Shown here: piece after piece, positions 23,939 through 37,274 of the stretch
Numbering within the stretch: the stretch's first letter is position 1
Layout of the letters: every line of letters starts with the position of its first letter
NCBI GenBank assembly: GCA_016859345.1
Contig: CM029115.1
Span: 17,302,501 to 17,366,500 of the forward strand
Reading direction: 5' to 3'
From: Istiophorus platypterus
Lineage: Eukaryota; Chordata; Actinopteri; Istiophoriformes; Istiophoridae
Length of the DNA: 64,000 nt
Translations under genes and position numbers: made by a program
Notes under the pieces: model-generated
The model's input: the letters and a program-made list of their open reading frames with translations, nothing else
Databases searched by the model: none
What the model was told of the DNA's origin: nothing

Positions 23939-25553
23939 GAGGAAGTGTGATTTAACTCTTTTCCTGTGTTTTTCCTGTTTCCCTGTTTACACTGTGTGTA
24001 GGCACTACTGCAGAGCATGTTGCCAAGCTACTGAGCCTTTGAGATTGAAAAGCAGACATTGTTCAGTTTGCTCCAAAGTCACAGTGTAATATGAGATGTC
24101 AGAGAACAGCAATTCAAGCCAAGTTTATTGAGCAATGAGGGCTAACATTATTTGAACCTGTTCATAATCTATGTTAAACAGAATTGCAAAGCTGAGAAAA
24201 AACTGTATCATGTGAGTGAACTTAAAGACATGAAACCAATTTTGTTGGGTGCCTTCAGTGGCGTTAATAACTGGTATCTTATATGAAATTGGGTGGTCTT
24301 ACAGAATCTAAATATTTTGGAAACTGAAGAACTGGAAGAAAAACTTCTATAACTCGCGTGGTCAGTGGATAGTGGCTTACACATACTCATCTCCTGAACC
24401 CATACCCTATCTTTACAGTATCCTGTGGTTTCACTGTTGCTCTGGCCAAGAGCATCCATTTAAAGCCATGAGAGGTGGTCTGAAGCGCTGATCTGTTTTA
24501 AGTACCTGCACTAATCCTTCCACTCCAGGTCAATATCCAGACACTCCCTGAAAGCCAGCAAAAAGAGCTTGTTAATGCAGCCAGACATGGCACACATAGC
24601 CCACACTGCAACATAACCACAAATCTATTTCTGTAGGTAGATATTATCAAAGGTGCTGGGAGAGCCATCGAAAAAAGGATGAACGCAGATAACAAAAAAT
24701 TTTATTATGTGGAGCACTTCATTTATTAAAACAAATGTTTTCCAGCTGAGCAATTAGGATTTTACAACACAATCACAACATTATTAGTTCATAAAACTCA
24801 GTGGAATCAAAGTTTTATTAATAATGTTAAACAGTGTGTTATTTTTGCACATGAGAATGAAAACATCCATCCTTTCCCCTGGGGCATGATCTAAGTGGAA
24901 AAACTCTTCTAGCGTTTCATAAATTGAGGGAAGATGCTAGGACCACAATGAGACTGTTGACTGCAAACAGTAAAAGATGAAAGCTCGTTCTCTAGCTCCA
25001 GCTGCTGAGGGGTTTGGATGTTCTGCTTTTCTCTGTTCTATCATTGTACGTTGAACATTTTGGGGGTCTGGATTGCTGGCCGGACCAAACAAGCAACATG
25101 CAGATGTCACCTTGGGCTGACACTCTGTAGACTAAACCATCAATCAGTTGATCAAAAAATAACTGACAGATTAACTAATAATAATAATCATTACTTGCAG
25201 CTGTACTCAAAATATGTGTAGACTGTGTATGTAGAGTGGTAAGGAACTGGGATAGAACTAAGCTGTGATTACTACAGAGTGCTCTCCATAGCTGGTCTGC
25301 CACAGTTGTTAGGGATTCATCTGACAACATATGCACTCTGCCAACAAATTTTCTTGGTGGTGGGCAGCCTGACAGAAGATTACACAATCCATCCCAGCTC
25401 CCCTTATCTACTTAACGCTACCTCCTGCATAACACCTATTGACTTTACATTTATTCTTCAATACCATCTGCTTGCTCACAGATAAACCTGCCACCAAGCA
25501 TCTGGTCTGAACAGTCAAGTAGCTCTGTAAGGCTGAATATAGGTTTCTTTATG

Positions 25554-25561
<8 letters not shown>
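23939..25561. other. Intronic sequence, no gene seen
   Basis: No recognised exon or transposon. Short open frames at 24208-24459 and 24498-24695 (minus) have no known motifs. Confidence 0.5.

Positions 25562-25603
<42 letters not shown>
25562..25603. repeat. (TA)n microsatellite
   Basis: Pure TA run of about 21 units. Confidence 0.97.
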
Positions 25604-25607
<4 letters not shown>

Positions 25608-25822
25608 ATATGTTGACTAAAAATTCACAATTTGGATTGAACAATTGAACAACAGTTATGCAGATTATGTCAATTTAGTTCTGAATAATGTTAAAATGAA
25701 ATTTGGAAATTCATATTAAGCAAGAAAAAGCAGCTTATAGCATATTTCATTTTTCCTGCTTGCACCAAATTTTGTTAAATTGAACACTGGTTGATATCCC
25801 TGTCTTGCAGCACACTGTGTCA

Positions 25823-26083
25823 TACACTCATTAACCTGTTCATTAGGTGCAATGAGCTAAAACTAATGTAAAATAACAGAAACACCTCTCTGTATAATGG
25901 GATACCATTCAAAAGCACTGCAAACTACATCCCCCAAAATGATCATACAGTCAACAGTATGATCGGTTTCAGCAAAAACTGAACATTATAACCTCCATAA
26001 AAAGGGGGATTTATTGCAGGACTACTGTATGAGAATGCATTAGTTATAGCTGTGTGTGTCTAACATACTGGTAACTGACTGTA
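25823..26083. mobile_element. MITE of Tc1/mariner type
   Basis: The left end TACACTCATTAACCTGTTCA (25823 on) and the reverse complement of the right end, TACAGTCAGTTACCAGTATG (26083 back), match at about two thirds of positions. Both begin with TA. The internal text (AGCTAAAACTA, AATAACAGAAACACCTCTCT, GGATTTATTGCAGGACTACT) is familiar from a non-autonomous repeat in fish genomes. There is no coding capacity. The length is 261 bp. Confidence 0.65.
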
Positions 26084-29000
26084 CGGAGCCTGAACATCTT
26101 GCTGAAAATGTGAAATCAGTTGGAGTATTGCACGAGCAACATTATGACAAAAAAAAGGAGAACATGAGCAATCAGAACACACTTCTAGGTTTAACAGGCT
26201 GAGACGATTTTGCCACCAACATCACACAAAATCATGAACATCACACTCAAGCTTTCAATGCTGAGAAGTCTATCATCCAAAAAACCCAAGAAGAGGACTC
26301 ACACATGCATGCACCTGCACTTATACACACACAGAGTTACAACTCCACCATTTTCCTCCCTCTGTCTACCACAGCCTTTGCCTCCTGAGAACCATGAGAA
26401 ACTAAGTGCAAACCAATTACCTCATGCTCAGAGCACACTGTTCATTTTTCGTGTTTCATTACAGCATGCAGCGGCACTGAATCAATGCAATCAAAGGAGA
26501 CAGCCCCAGCAGTCAGACAGACAGCAGAAGAATGGTAATCAGGATAGGTCCTGAAACTAACAGGAATACACACTCTTGTAAAGAAGCAAACCCACAAACA
26601 TACATGCATACACACATGAATGTGCATACATATTAATGTGTGTGTATATATGTAATGCACACACACAAAGACACTGATGAATCAGCCAGATGTATTTGCA
26701 CAGTCTATATTTGCAAACACATACGCACACAAAATGCGAGCACATAAAAGATGAAAACACACCCTCATAAAGAGCAGGATATTGGAGGCAGCTGTGAAAA
26801 ATTATCAAGGGATGACATCAATAACGGGATGGCTCTCACAACACAGGACGCAGCTGCATCTTAATTGAACATGCAACTCATTAGATCTGCTGGTGGTGGG
26901 CACTCTGTCTCTCTGTACAGAGGGACCATTCAGACAGACAACACAAAGTGGATTGAAGGAGCTGGGTGGGTCACAGATGAATCGCTACCAACCGAAAAAA
27001 AAAATGAGCTGGGATTCCATGTTGATTTTCCCTTGTAATCCACTGGTTGCCTCCCGCAGTTTGACGGGTAATCCGTGCTGCATCTCCTCAAAAATTGAAT
27101 TGGATAACAATAAAAAGCTGCCAGGTCAAAAGGCTACCCATCTCATCTGCACACTTGGAGTTGCAGTAGTCTACAATTCCTTTGTCCTTTCCCCTCTTCC
27201 CGTACGACATCATCTTTGCTATTGCTGCTTGGATGCCATGTCCTTACATATCTAGCTAAGTGGAATTCACAAGCATGAAAAAGGACGCTGGATCTTGTTG
27301 GATGGAAGTTGATTTGAACTTAGAGGAGCCATACTCTATACTGCTCTGTAGAGATGCAGAGGAAAGGTAAAGCATTCTCATAATTTTATGGGCAAGTATT
27401 TTAATAAGAAAGACAACAAGTTTCCTCAGAGCATTGTTTCTTATCCTGAAATTTATTGTACATCCCTTAATAGATATCCCTCAGACACATTTCATCCCAC
27501 TACTTCTATAGCTACTTAGAGATAAAGACAATTCTTTGTCTCTTCTACAGATCTGCAGCCGTTTTGGAAGATAAGATATCCAATTCTCATAGTTTTTTTT
27601 CTTAAAATTGGAGAGGTTGTATGACAAGATTTTCAGAACAAGGGCATTTCTTTGTGTTCAGCTTTCTTTGCATAGAAAATGCTCTAGTGTATTAAGCTAC
27701 TAAAGTTTGGCAGTGAGACTAAGCTGTATAAATGTTTCATGGACATAATACATACTAATCAACATCCAATTATATACTGATATTATAAAAATACTATGCA
27801 TACACACTTATTATGAAATATTCCTTTCCTTCTCTAATATACCCTTAAATGCAACAGCTGTTTTTTAACTCTTTCAACAGATGGACCCTAAATCTTTCAC
27901 CTGCCTACTTTACTTTAATAGCCTGTAGCTCTGTACACTATGCTGTATAGCTACAGTTCTACTTCCAAAATCTAAATAAAGTGAAACTTTTCTGTTGATA
28001 AGAAGCCAGTTATAAAGCAGTAGTGCTGATTTCATTTTTTTTTTTGTATATGGAAATTGATGTTGACCTTAAAAGAACTTAAACTAATGGTGTCTAAGTA
28101 CAGAAAAATAGGCATTATGACTTGAGAGGGTAGTATGTTCAGTTATTCTTTAATGAGCTAAGCCTGCCAACTAAAATCAAATATGACCAATGGATTTGCC
28201 ACAGCCATGCATCATTAATGGTGCTCACCTCAGGCTAATAAGGCTCTCTCAGAAAAGATGATAATAAAAGGTTTAGGCCACATCCAACTATCATTTTGAG
28301 TAGTGGAAAATTTTGGGAGGGCGTGGGGAGTCTTCACCAGAGTGCAAAAGGAGTTTTGAAAAGATGTGGAAAATGAAGCCAGTACCTTTCAACCTCCACA
28401 GTGGCTGAATCAGATATGCACAAAAGAGCACATGGGCATCTGCAGGCCATTACGAAGATACTCATAGCTAATAAAAACTTCACACTGGCACTCGATATCT
28501 CAGCTTTCTCCATCCTTGGGCTATTCTGCTGAGGCCCTGGCGCAGTTGAATTTATTAGAACAGCCCCCTAATCAGTAACTGAATTTTCCCTTTAACAATC
28601 AAGTCAAAGTTCTGGTGGTGAAATCAGCAGAAATAAAACAGAGCTGAAGATAATGAAGATGTGAGCAAGAGAATTAAGAAGACAGTGTGAGGGAGGGAAA
28701 TAAGGTTAGGAAGCAGGGAGGCAGAGTAGGAGCCGTCCACCATTTAGAGAGATCCCTGAAACCTTGTGTAAAGTCTGTGAACAGTGTTCCTCACAGAATG
28801 AATTATTAATGGAGAACTACTGAAATTTGCAGTAAAAAATACTGTCCCACATTTTTTTCTGGCTTACTCCCTCCGTATCCATCTGCCCATGTATTTGCAC
28901 TTAATGGAATAGGTATATATAAAGTCATTATTATTAGCTCTGTATTGCAGCAAAACTATAACAAAGTCTTTATAGGCAAATCTTGCCACTCAGCAGCCAT

Positions 29001-32000
29001 CTTGGCAATGCCCCCATGTAGGTATTTCAGGCTAACAAAACCAGGCCCCTATCTAAATGAATGGGGAATGAGCCATGACTTGACTTTCATTTGTCAATTG
29101 GATGTAAAAAAAACAGCATGTATAGAATCACCAGTCAAATCTGATTAAAAAATGCGATTAAAGTTTGGTGACTTTGCCCCAAAATAAAGTTTAAAAGGGC
29201 CCTTTTCCACACCTCTACTACACATGCACAACGTTTTGCTTAGTTCAGTGCAACAATACAATTAGCTTGCTATGTTTCCCGTGTTTCCCGGCTCTTATAA
29301 AACAAGCAATCAGTTTTTCGGGGGAAAGGGGCAGGATATATGTCATAAAACCACCATCTTTGGTGTTACGGACACGTCCACTAAATGCTTTAAGTGGCAT
29401 GTCTCCTCCTGTAACATCACTGCTTAAACTCAATAAATAATTATATGCATGTAATAAAAACGATGAGAAATAAGGACACAAAATGAAAACAAAAGTGCAT
29501 GAATGGCTAACATGTTGAAGCAAGCATCAGCAGAATCTTTCAGTCATTTTGTTGAATAAAAAAGATATCACCATATCAAAAGGCTTTTGATGAAGCCCTG
29601 CAGCTGGGCCTCTTCAACTCATATTCATTCTAGTCATCATTTAATTAAAGCTGGTAGTGCAGGAACCACTGCGAAGACACCTTCATGCGTCTGGACCTGT
29701 TTGATGCAAACGATCAATATGCACATAACCCTTTATTTCAGTGTGCAAAGGACCTGCTGAGCTAGATTTTCACGGGATGAGCACGGATCGATGTTAGGAA
29801 AATGACAATCCTATTTAATGGTAACGGGTAAAAAAATACCTCTGAGCAGAACTGGAGGCGGTGTTAAGAGTCCCCACTGGTTTTCAAAACGCTTATAAAA
29901 TTTGACATGTAATGGATGTGAGCCTGACTGCTTCTGGCATTGCACTGGGTTTGATGATCACAAAGTGTAGAAAATGTAGAGTGGAGGAAGGAGACTGAGA
30001 TTAAATCCCTCAGTGATTCACAGGAGCTTGGACAGACTCAGATGCACAAATTTGGACACATCCATTCATTACACTTTTCTAAATCACAGAGCGCAAGTGT
30101 TGGGTTTATGACTACTTTTTCTCCTTCTCTCTGACAAGACATTCAATATTCACACTGAATACATTATACATCCATACATGAGGCAGACTCAGGTCATTCA
30201 GATAGCTCATGTTATGGATATTAAGATTTACCTCAGCTTGCTCCTTTATTAAGTCACTGAATGCACATTTTTCACCTTTAATTCCACTATTGTGTTTACA
30301 GCTGTGTACAACTACTTACTCTTGAAAACTCAGATTCACCATATATATAGCACCTTGCTTTTGAATACTGATTGTTATTTAATATATACCAAATTCATAT
30401 CAGCTCTGAATGTATAACCCACTACTTTATCACATCCTACCAGTCATGCATAATCAATGTTGACAAAACCAAAATGTGTTGCTTCAAAATAAGAGTTCCC
30501 GTGAAACAATTACAAATATTTATCTTCAGTTAAACCTGCATCATATCCCGATCTGTGATCTGTTAGACTAACATGTCGAACTTTAGGAACTATGATACTG
30601 AGAATCAGTTCCACAGGTTTAGAGTACTGACATTGTGTGATGATTGGCCCAAGACGTTATACTCTGTAATAAAAGCTGTGGGCCATAAACCTTTAAGAGC
30701 AGGGCCTAAATGTGCCTGAACACATTATGGAAAAGTGTCACTGAAGTAACAGTGTTTCTTGAACACTTGTTACTGAATGTGAGTTGACATGCTGTGGAAT
30801 TAAAGTTAGCAAATTAAGACTGAAAAAAATACTAAATGTATTTGTATACAAACAAAAAGCTTGCTTTTCTATTAATACTTTCAAAATGCATGCTTTTATA
30901 ATAGTTTGATTATTGTATATTGAATGTCCTATGACTGAATTGTTGCAGGAATAAAACTACAGATCTTTCTAGTATATTTTGACTTTTCGAAATTTAAAAA
31001 CACACTTTCTTTACAGTGAAAGGGTTCTTGTTATAACTGAGTTTTTAAGAACATTTGTTGATACTTTTCAATGGTAATAGCTTTCTTTGAAGTAAGTGGT
31101 TCTAGGAAGAACTGTGTCTCTCCCTGCAGAGAAGTCTCTCTTTACTATATGGCTGTTCGAGGTCAGTCACTGGCCACTACACTTAAATACAATGTACGAC
31201 ACAGTGCAGAGCATCAGGAGTTCTATTTATAATAGCTGGCATTGTGGCACTTATGTATTAATAATGTCCAAATGGATCGAGTTCTGTTCTATAACTGCAT
31301 AATAAATACATGATTGGATTACAGCAGTAATTCCAGGGAGGTTGTTCCTTTTTATAGGTGAAATATTACAGTTACAGGTTGGATATTAAATGCACTTGCA
31401 GCATATAAAACATAAAAAACCCTTTCCCTTATCCCTCTCTACCTCAGTCCCCTTTCTTCTCACTTCCAGTCTCTCTCAGTCACACTGTTATATAATCTGA
31501 GGTTTCTTATTCATCTCAGCCAACGCTGACTTGGCCAGCTCGGAATACAAAGTCAAAGCTGAGTCATATAACCAGAGTCCTGTCTAATCTCTAATAGTGA
31601 GAGTTACGCTGAATGAGTGTGTTTACATCTACCAGTGTACATTTATGTGTTCATGAATGCAGAATCATGTATATGTGACTGATTAGTCTAAAATCGGCCT
31701 GTCTTTGCAAATGAAAATCCTGTACTGTGCGGATGTGTCATGCAGCCAGCCCTCCTAGCACAGTGGCAGCAGCAGCACTGCTCAAATGCTCATATGTATG
31801 CAAATCACAGGCGCTCTATTCTCCTGGGTGGAGAGCAATGTTTGTGCTGATAAAACCTTGAGAATCCTCCTTGCTGCACAGCAGGATGACAGCTGCAATC
31901 CAAAGCTGCCTCAAAGGAAGGGAAGGTAATTACCTAAACAAAGCTACACCCTGAAAATAAAAACTGTCAGCAAGGTGTTGACCGTGGACTGGGAGGCTAG

Positions 32001-35000
32001 AAATACAATAGAATGACAGGCAAAATGGCGCTGACTATTAATAGCAATGTCATCTACACCACAACCACAGATAGCTATAGAGCTATTCACTGGAATACCC
32101 ACTTAGCAATGGCTAAACTCACTTTGGACTCTCTCAGTTGTAAGGGGTAAACACATCGATGGACAAATCACCTCATATTTAGTTTGTATTAACTGAAGTG
32201 TTCAAAGGAAAGAACATCTTTTATTTGAGCTTCAGGGCTTTACTGAAAGGCATTTTGTTACAGAGGGCTGAAGGCTAAATATTATGGAGGTAACGTGTGA
32301 AAAATCAGCAGCTTTCCCTTTCTCACTTAAACATCCTATTCATTATTTTAGTTGTCTGCAATGATTATTTCAGATTATTTACTCAGACATTAATTACTAG
32401 TTTTGCCAAAAAGAAAACTGGAATAGCAAAAATGAGGCAAAAGGGGACATATTGAACTTGCAGAGAATCTTTGACATTTTGAAAAATACCAAAACTATCA
32501 ATTGATTATCAAATTTGTTTGACTTTCTATTGACTGACTAATAGAATGATGAACAAATTGTTTCAGTCCAAAAACTGAAGATGAATCAAGTACATCCAAC
32601 AAAATAATAAAGGCTTCGAAATATATTCTACAACTTTGTCAAGTTGCGGTTTTATGAACGGTTTGGTGCAGGGACCATTTCTTTGACAGAAACAGTGACT
32701 TTCTCAATGTCAAATTAATTCTTTAAAAAAAAAAAGAGGTACATTTAGTCAGAAACTCCAACCATTTACAACCATGAGTCATTTGATTATTAAGATAGTG
32801 ACATGCTTGTAAACAACTGCGAGACCTCGACTGACAATTATTACGGGAAACCAATGGCAAAGGGAAATGGGTGCAAAAGCAGGAAAGACATACAGAGAGA
32901 GATGATATAACCAACTGAGAAGTAGAGCGAGTCATGCTCTGCCTAGATTAGCACCACTGCATTTAGCTTGAGGTCCTCTACTCCCACACTCTTTCTCTCT
33001 TCTGCCCTGCCTCCTCCCCCCTGTCCCACCCTTCCTGCATACATCCAACCATCAATCATCAATCATTCACCCTGCTATCCTTCAATCCATCATTCATCTC
33101 TCCACAACCGTCCAGCTATCTCCACCAAACTGCCCAGTTAGACCACTCAGCCAGAGGAGGAGCATCACCAATTGGAGCTGCCTTTTCCCCCCTTGCTGAA
33201 ATCCCCCTCTCCTGTTACATAAATAGACACTTGCACTGTTGCAGTGCTGCATCCGATGCTGTTGTGCAACAGAATTAAAAATACCTCAGGGTCAGTGAGG
33301 AGGAAAGTAGAAGACAGGACATCAACAGAGTTATTCTGGTGAAGAAAATACAAAAAAAAAAAAAAGTTGTGAGTTTTTGTCTGTCACTTGAAGGTGAGAT
33401 TACAAAATTCAGCCTTTGCTTTCTATTGACTCTCCCCTTGCAGAGGGCTGAAACAATCAATAGTCAACTTTTTGAGAGAATGCCTTTCATTTGCACACTG
33501 TCCTTATGAAGCAGATGTGACTCTTGAAAGCATTTAACCTCCTGTCATACTGTATCGCAAGATGCAAGAATGTTAGAGAAGGCACAGCATGCTGGTAATA
33601 AATGTGTCGCTGCCACTGAGAGCAGCTGCGCATGCTGTACATACAAATAAAAATAAATCAGATACATCTGATATGAAGAAATTATCATCAACTGCTGTGT
33701 CTTTGGCTGAAAACCAATTCGTAAATATCCCTACCATCAACTCAGCATCTGTCCAGCTATGCGAGAGCTAATGTGCCTCAGCTATTGTTAAGAACACCTC
33801 AAATCCTAAATACATCCCATCATAACAAAGCACAATGTAATACTGAGTCTTAAGTCTGTTGTCAACACACCCAGTTTTGAATAAAGAAAACCTACACTAA
33901 TGCTTTTGTTGCTGTTGGAGGTAGTGCTGCAGCTTAGGTTGTTATTATACTAGCAACAACTGATTAAGAACTGCCACACTCTACTTAAAAACCTCTCAGC
34001 CAAATTAAGCTCCGCTCAAATATTCATAGCTTTTAAAATTCCATTATACCATCACAGCATTTTGTCAAATATGGGGACTGTTTGGAGTTAACATTTTGCC
34101 ATATAATAAGAACAAACCCTTTGCGCTGAACACAGCAAATTATTACATTCTATTAAACCCTAAAAATACATTCTTTATGTCTTTGCATATAATTACAGCC
34201 AATTAAATTCATTCAGAGCAGAGAGGCCAGTCAGCATTTCGAATGCATTCTCCAAAGTATTTGCAAAGTGATTGTAAAATAATTTGTCTATGGTTTTCAT
34301 GATTTTGTACCCATAAGAACAGTGAAGCAGTGCATCAGGCCAATTGGTCCATGGAGAAGGATTGTCTTGTTAATGAAGTGTGGAGTGGACCCACTGAGGG
34401 CTGTGTATGTCACCAGATTTACGGCGCAGCAGCCCTGTGATTCCCTGCAGCTGTAAAACAATGAGGTGGTGATTGGAGTAAATTACACTCCAGTTGTCAA
34501 CCTCCCAACTGCTTACAGCCATTTGATGGTGTCTCTGTCTTACAAAGAAACTGTCCGTCTCCCACTCTTTCCCACACATGTGCACACAAACACATCAATT
34601 TTTCTCCTAACCACCAAGACTCTTTATCTATGTCTAATCTTCTGTCTGACATTTGTTTTTTTTAAATGTCAAGACACAACACAGGTACGTGACCAACAAG
34701 TTACACAGTGATTAAGTGGCCATTGTTCTTTCTTATCACTGTCTTTTCCCACTCTTGCTCTCCTGTCACCCTAACAGTCGGGATGCAAAGACCAGTGTGC
34801 AAGAAAACACACATTTTACATAGAGATTCACATGGACATAGAGAGGCAAACACATTCTCCTGAATCATGTACAGAGATGTTTTTAGTAGCATATCCATAT
34901 GAAAGCCAACCAGTGTCAAGCACTGACTGTGACTGATGGGTGAGCGGAAACAGAAAAGTGTTTTATTCAAATTTTGTAGCCAGGGATAAATACTCAAATG

Positions 35001-35260
35001 AGTGTTAGCAATGCGATTTAAAGACTTAAGACTGACATTTTAAATACATATTCAGAGTCTGGTGATGGCTTTATTCTAACTTAGGATATTTATCAAGGAA
35101 TCTCTTGAAAAGACCAAAATCAGCAATAAAATTATCCTACTAACAATGAAGCCACAACCTGAAGGTCTATAGTTCTCTGCCACAAATTCAAATGTCACCC
35201 CTGAACTAACAAAAAAAAATGAACATGCCTCAGGATGCAATTTCTTTCTCTCTCTCTTAC

Positions 35261-35266
<6 letters not shown>
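26084..35266. other. Intronic sequence, no gene seen
   Basis: About 9 kb without a recognised exon or transposon. It is notable only for an imperfect hairpin at 30738-30782, a 14-base palindrome (AAAAGGGCCCTTTT) near 29193, and CAAT/CATC-rich low-complexity sequence at 33045-33120. Confidence 0.5.

Positions 35267-35332
<66 letters not shown>
35267..35332. repeat. Compound (AT)n(GT)n microsatellite
   Basis: About 26 AT units (35267-35318) pass directly into GT units (35318-35332), preceded by a short CT run. Confidence 0.97.
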
Positions 35333-35999
35333 CTTTTTGATTTTTATTTAACCGTAATCCAAATCAGTGGCTGGAGACTATTCAAAATTGATTCCTGTCC
35401 ATAAAACAGAATGGCCAGAATGCCCATGGACAAACTGACATGATGCAACATTATGGTTATTTTGATTCTACATCATGGTTATTTTACTATATTTCTAAAA
35501 TGACACTGACATTGTCATGCTACCAGTGCCACTTGCTCTTTTAATCATTTCTTCTCTTTTTCATCAGTTGCAGATATTAAACAAAAGTGACTTTCTTGAA
35601 AATCAGGCTCACTTGCCCCATAGTCATGCTGATGACTAGGCTGGGGCATCATAATGGAAGAGGGAAAATCCATTCCAAGAATTGAAGTGTTTCTGCTTCT
35701 TTATATGGAACTGTGGGAAATAGCTTTTGAGCTTAAAGTGGCACATGGGAGAACGATGGCGGTGGTTTGTAAAATTGCTTAATATGTATAAACATCCACA
35801 CACAAACCATCACATTTGCATTTACACACAGACACACTATCTTTTGAAAAAAGATAACTAATTCATAAAATTTAAATTATATAGCCACACAGAAAGCAGT
35901 GCCTTTAAAATAGCAAAAAGCTATAGGAGCAAGGAGACACTTTTATATCTCCCTGTGCTATTTGCACCATTAGTTACAAAAAGCAAAGGGAAATAAAAA
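35333..35999. other. Intronic sequence, no gene seen
   Basis: A+T-rich, with no recognised feature. It leads into the purine-rich region. Confidence 0.5.
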
Positions 36000-36960
36000 A
36001 AAGCAGGGAGGAGAGATCATACTATAAATGCAAAAGAGTGGAGGAATGATGGATGACAGAAAAAAGGTAAACTGGAGCATTAAAAATTGAGAAAACAAGA
36101 CAGGAGAGTAAGAGAAGAATACAATATGAAACTGGAAAAAACAGTCTGCCATCAAAAACTGTGGTACGACCTCAAGGTAGACACAAAAGGTGAAATAACT
36201 GACAGAACTGGGAATTAGTAGAGTAAAGAATTTCTGTTACGTGAATTTATATGTGAGAATATTTGAATTTCTGAATTATATCATGAGCCCGATCCAAATG
36301 CCAGAAGGGAGGTGTGTAACGAAAGAGATTGGGAGTAGAGGAAGTGGGGCACAGACATGCAGAGAAAGAGACAGAGGGGGGCAGGAGAAAAATGGAGAGG
36401 GAAGATGAGTCTTAAAAAATGGAGAAGGAAATGATAATGCTGCATGGTGAGGGTTGGGGGTAAGGGGGGAGGAGGGGGAAAACTAAATGGGTTAAAGGGG
36501 AGAATAAATGAGAGTGGGGACGAGGGTGAGAGAGAAAAGGGAACAGATATAAAACGAAGCGAGAGGATGAGGTGAGCGTGAATGCAAAAGAGGCTGATAG
36601 ACAGCCAGGAATAGAAGACTAATTAATAGTCAAAAACTGCAGGCAGGCGTGGAAAGAAAACGACAGGAAGAGGGAAGATATGCAGTGATGGATGGCTTCC
36701 CACTCTACCTGCCTAAAAACATAGCCAGCCTTGGGGTGTATCTCTTCAGATACTGCATTACTGTATATCACAACGGGGTAAAAGCAGAGGAAGCACCGGG
36801 AGGAAGAAGGCAGAGAAAAATAGGAGGAGTGAGAGGAGTGAGAATTGCCATCCGACACACACAGGGGGGAAAGAAATAGAAATAGAGATTAAGCTGGACA
36901 GAGAGGAATAGCGAGAGAGAAACTCATCTAAGGTAAGAAGTGGGTTTCCAAGGAGATCTG
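36000..36960. repeat. Long purine-rich (GA/GGA) region downstream of the D5 exon
   Basis: The plus strand is dominated by A and G for almost 1 kb, with GAGAGG, GGGGGAGGAGGGGG and AGAGAAAGAGACAGAG-type runs. The richest parts are about 36340-36560 and 36780-36930. In the transcript sense this is a CT-rich tract a few hundred bases inside the intron. Occasional interruptions show it is not a simple microsatellite. Confidence 0.7.
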
Positions 36961-37268
36961 ACATGAATAACCTACAAGGGAGATTTGCTAACGCACACTC
37001 CTGCCATTTATCTGCAAGGGGGAAGAATTCAAGTTTAACTGCAAACAAAGTGTAATTGATCAAATGGCTTATCGTATCGCCACCTCCCTTCCACACAGTG
37101 TTAAACAAACAGTCCCGACCTTGAAAGTTTGCCATGGGTGTGGTTTAAACTACATGTCATCTGACAAAAGACAAATACACATACGCACTTTATAAGCCCA
37201 TGCAGCTCCCCATCCAACAACACACAACCGTAGCTATCAATCTTCTAGTCAAAATCTGTCCATCCAAG

Positions 37269-37274
37269 TCTCAC
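37269..37274 (-). promoter_or_regulatory. pde4d: 5' splice donor of the pde4d D5 exon
   Basis: On the minus strand the exon ends ...ACATG and the intron opens GTGAGA, a good match to the vertebrate donor GTRAGT. The cut leaves two bases of a codon. That is the phase needed to make Cys at the start of the shared CFDV exon of PDE4 long forms. The identical position relative to AHT in human PDE4D5 is the main support. Confidence 0.9.

Larger units (their letters stand above)
1..37274 (-). other. pde4d: Intron following the D5 exon (partial, 37 kb seen)
   Basis: From the D5 donor to the left edge I see no exon that fits PDE4D: no CFDVDNG-type shared exon, no UCR1 sequence, and no D3-type MMHVNN start was noticed on the minus strand. 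The human gene is known for very long introns between its alternative first exons and its shared exons, so a stretch this long without an exon is expected. Very short isoform exons could have been missed by eye. Confidence 0.75.

Noticed and set aside
23752..24018. Open frames over 23.8-24.0 kb rich in Tyr-Ile and Cys-Val
   Set aside because: They are translations of the TA and GT microsatellites.
1..37000. Search for a D3-type exon (MMHVNN...) or the shared CFDV exon on minus
   Set aside because: Candidate TGCATCAT words at about 9872 and 28207 are not preceded by the required codons. No CFDVDNG-like frame was seen.
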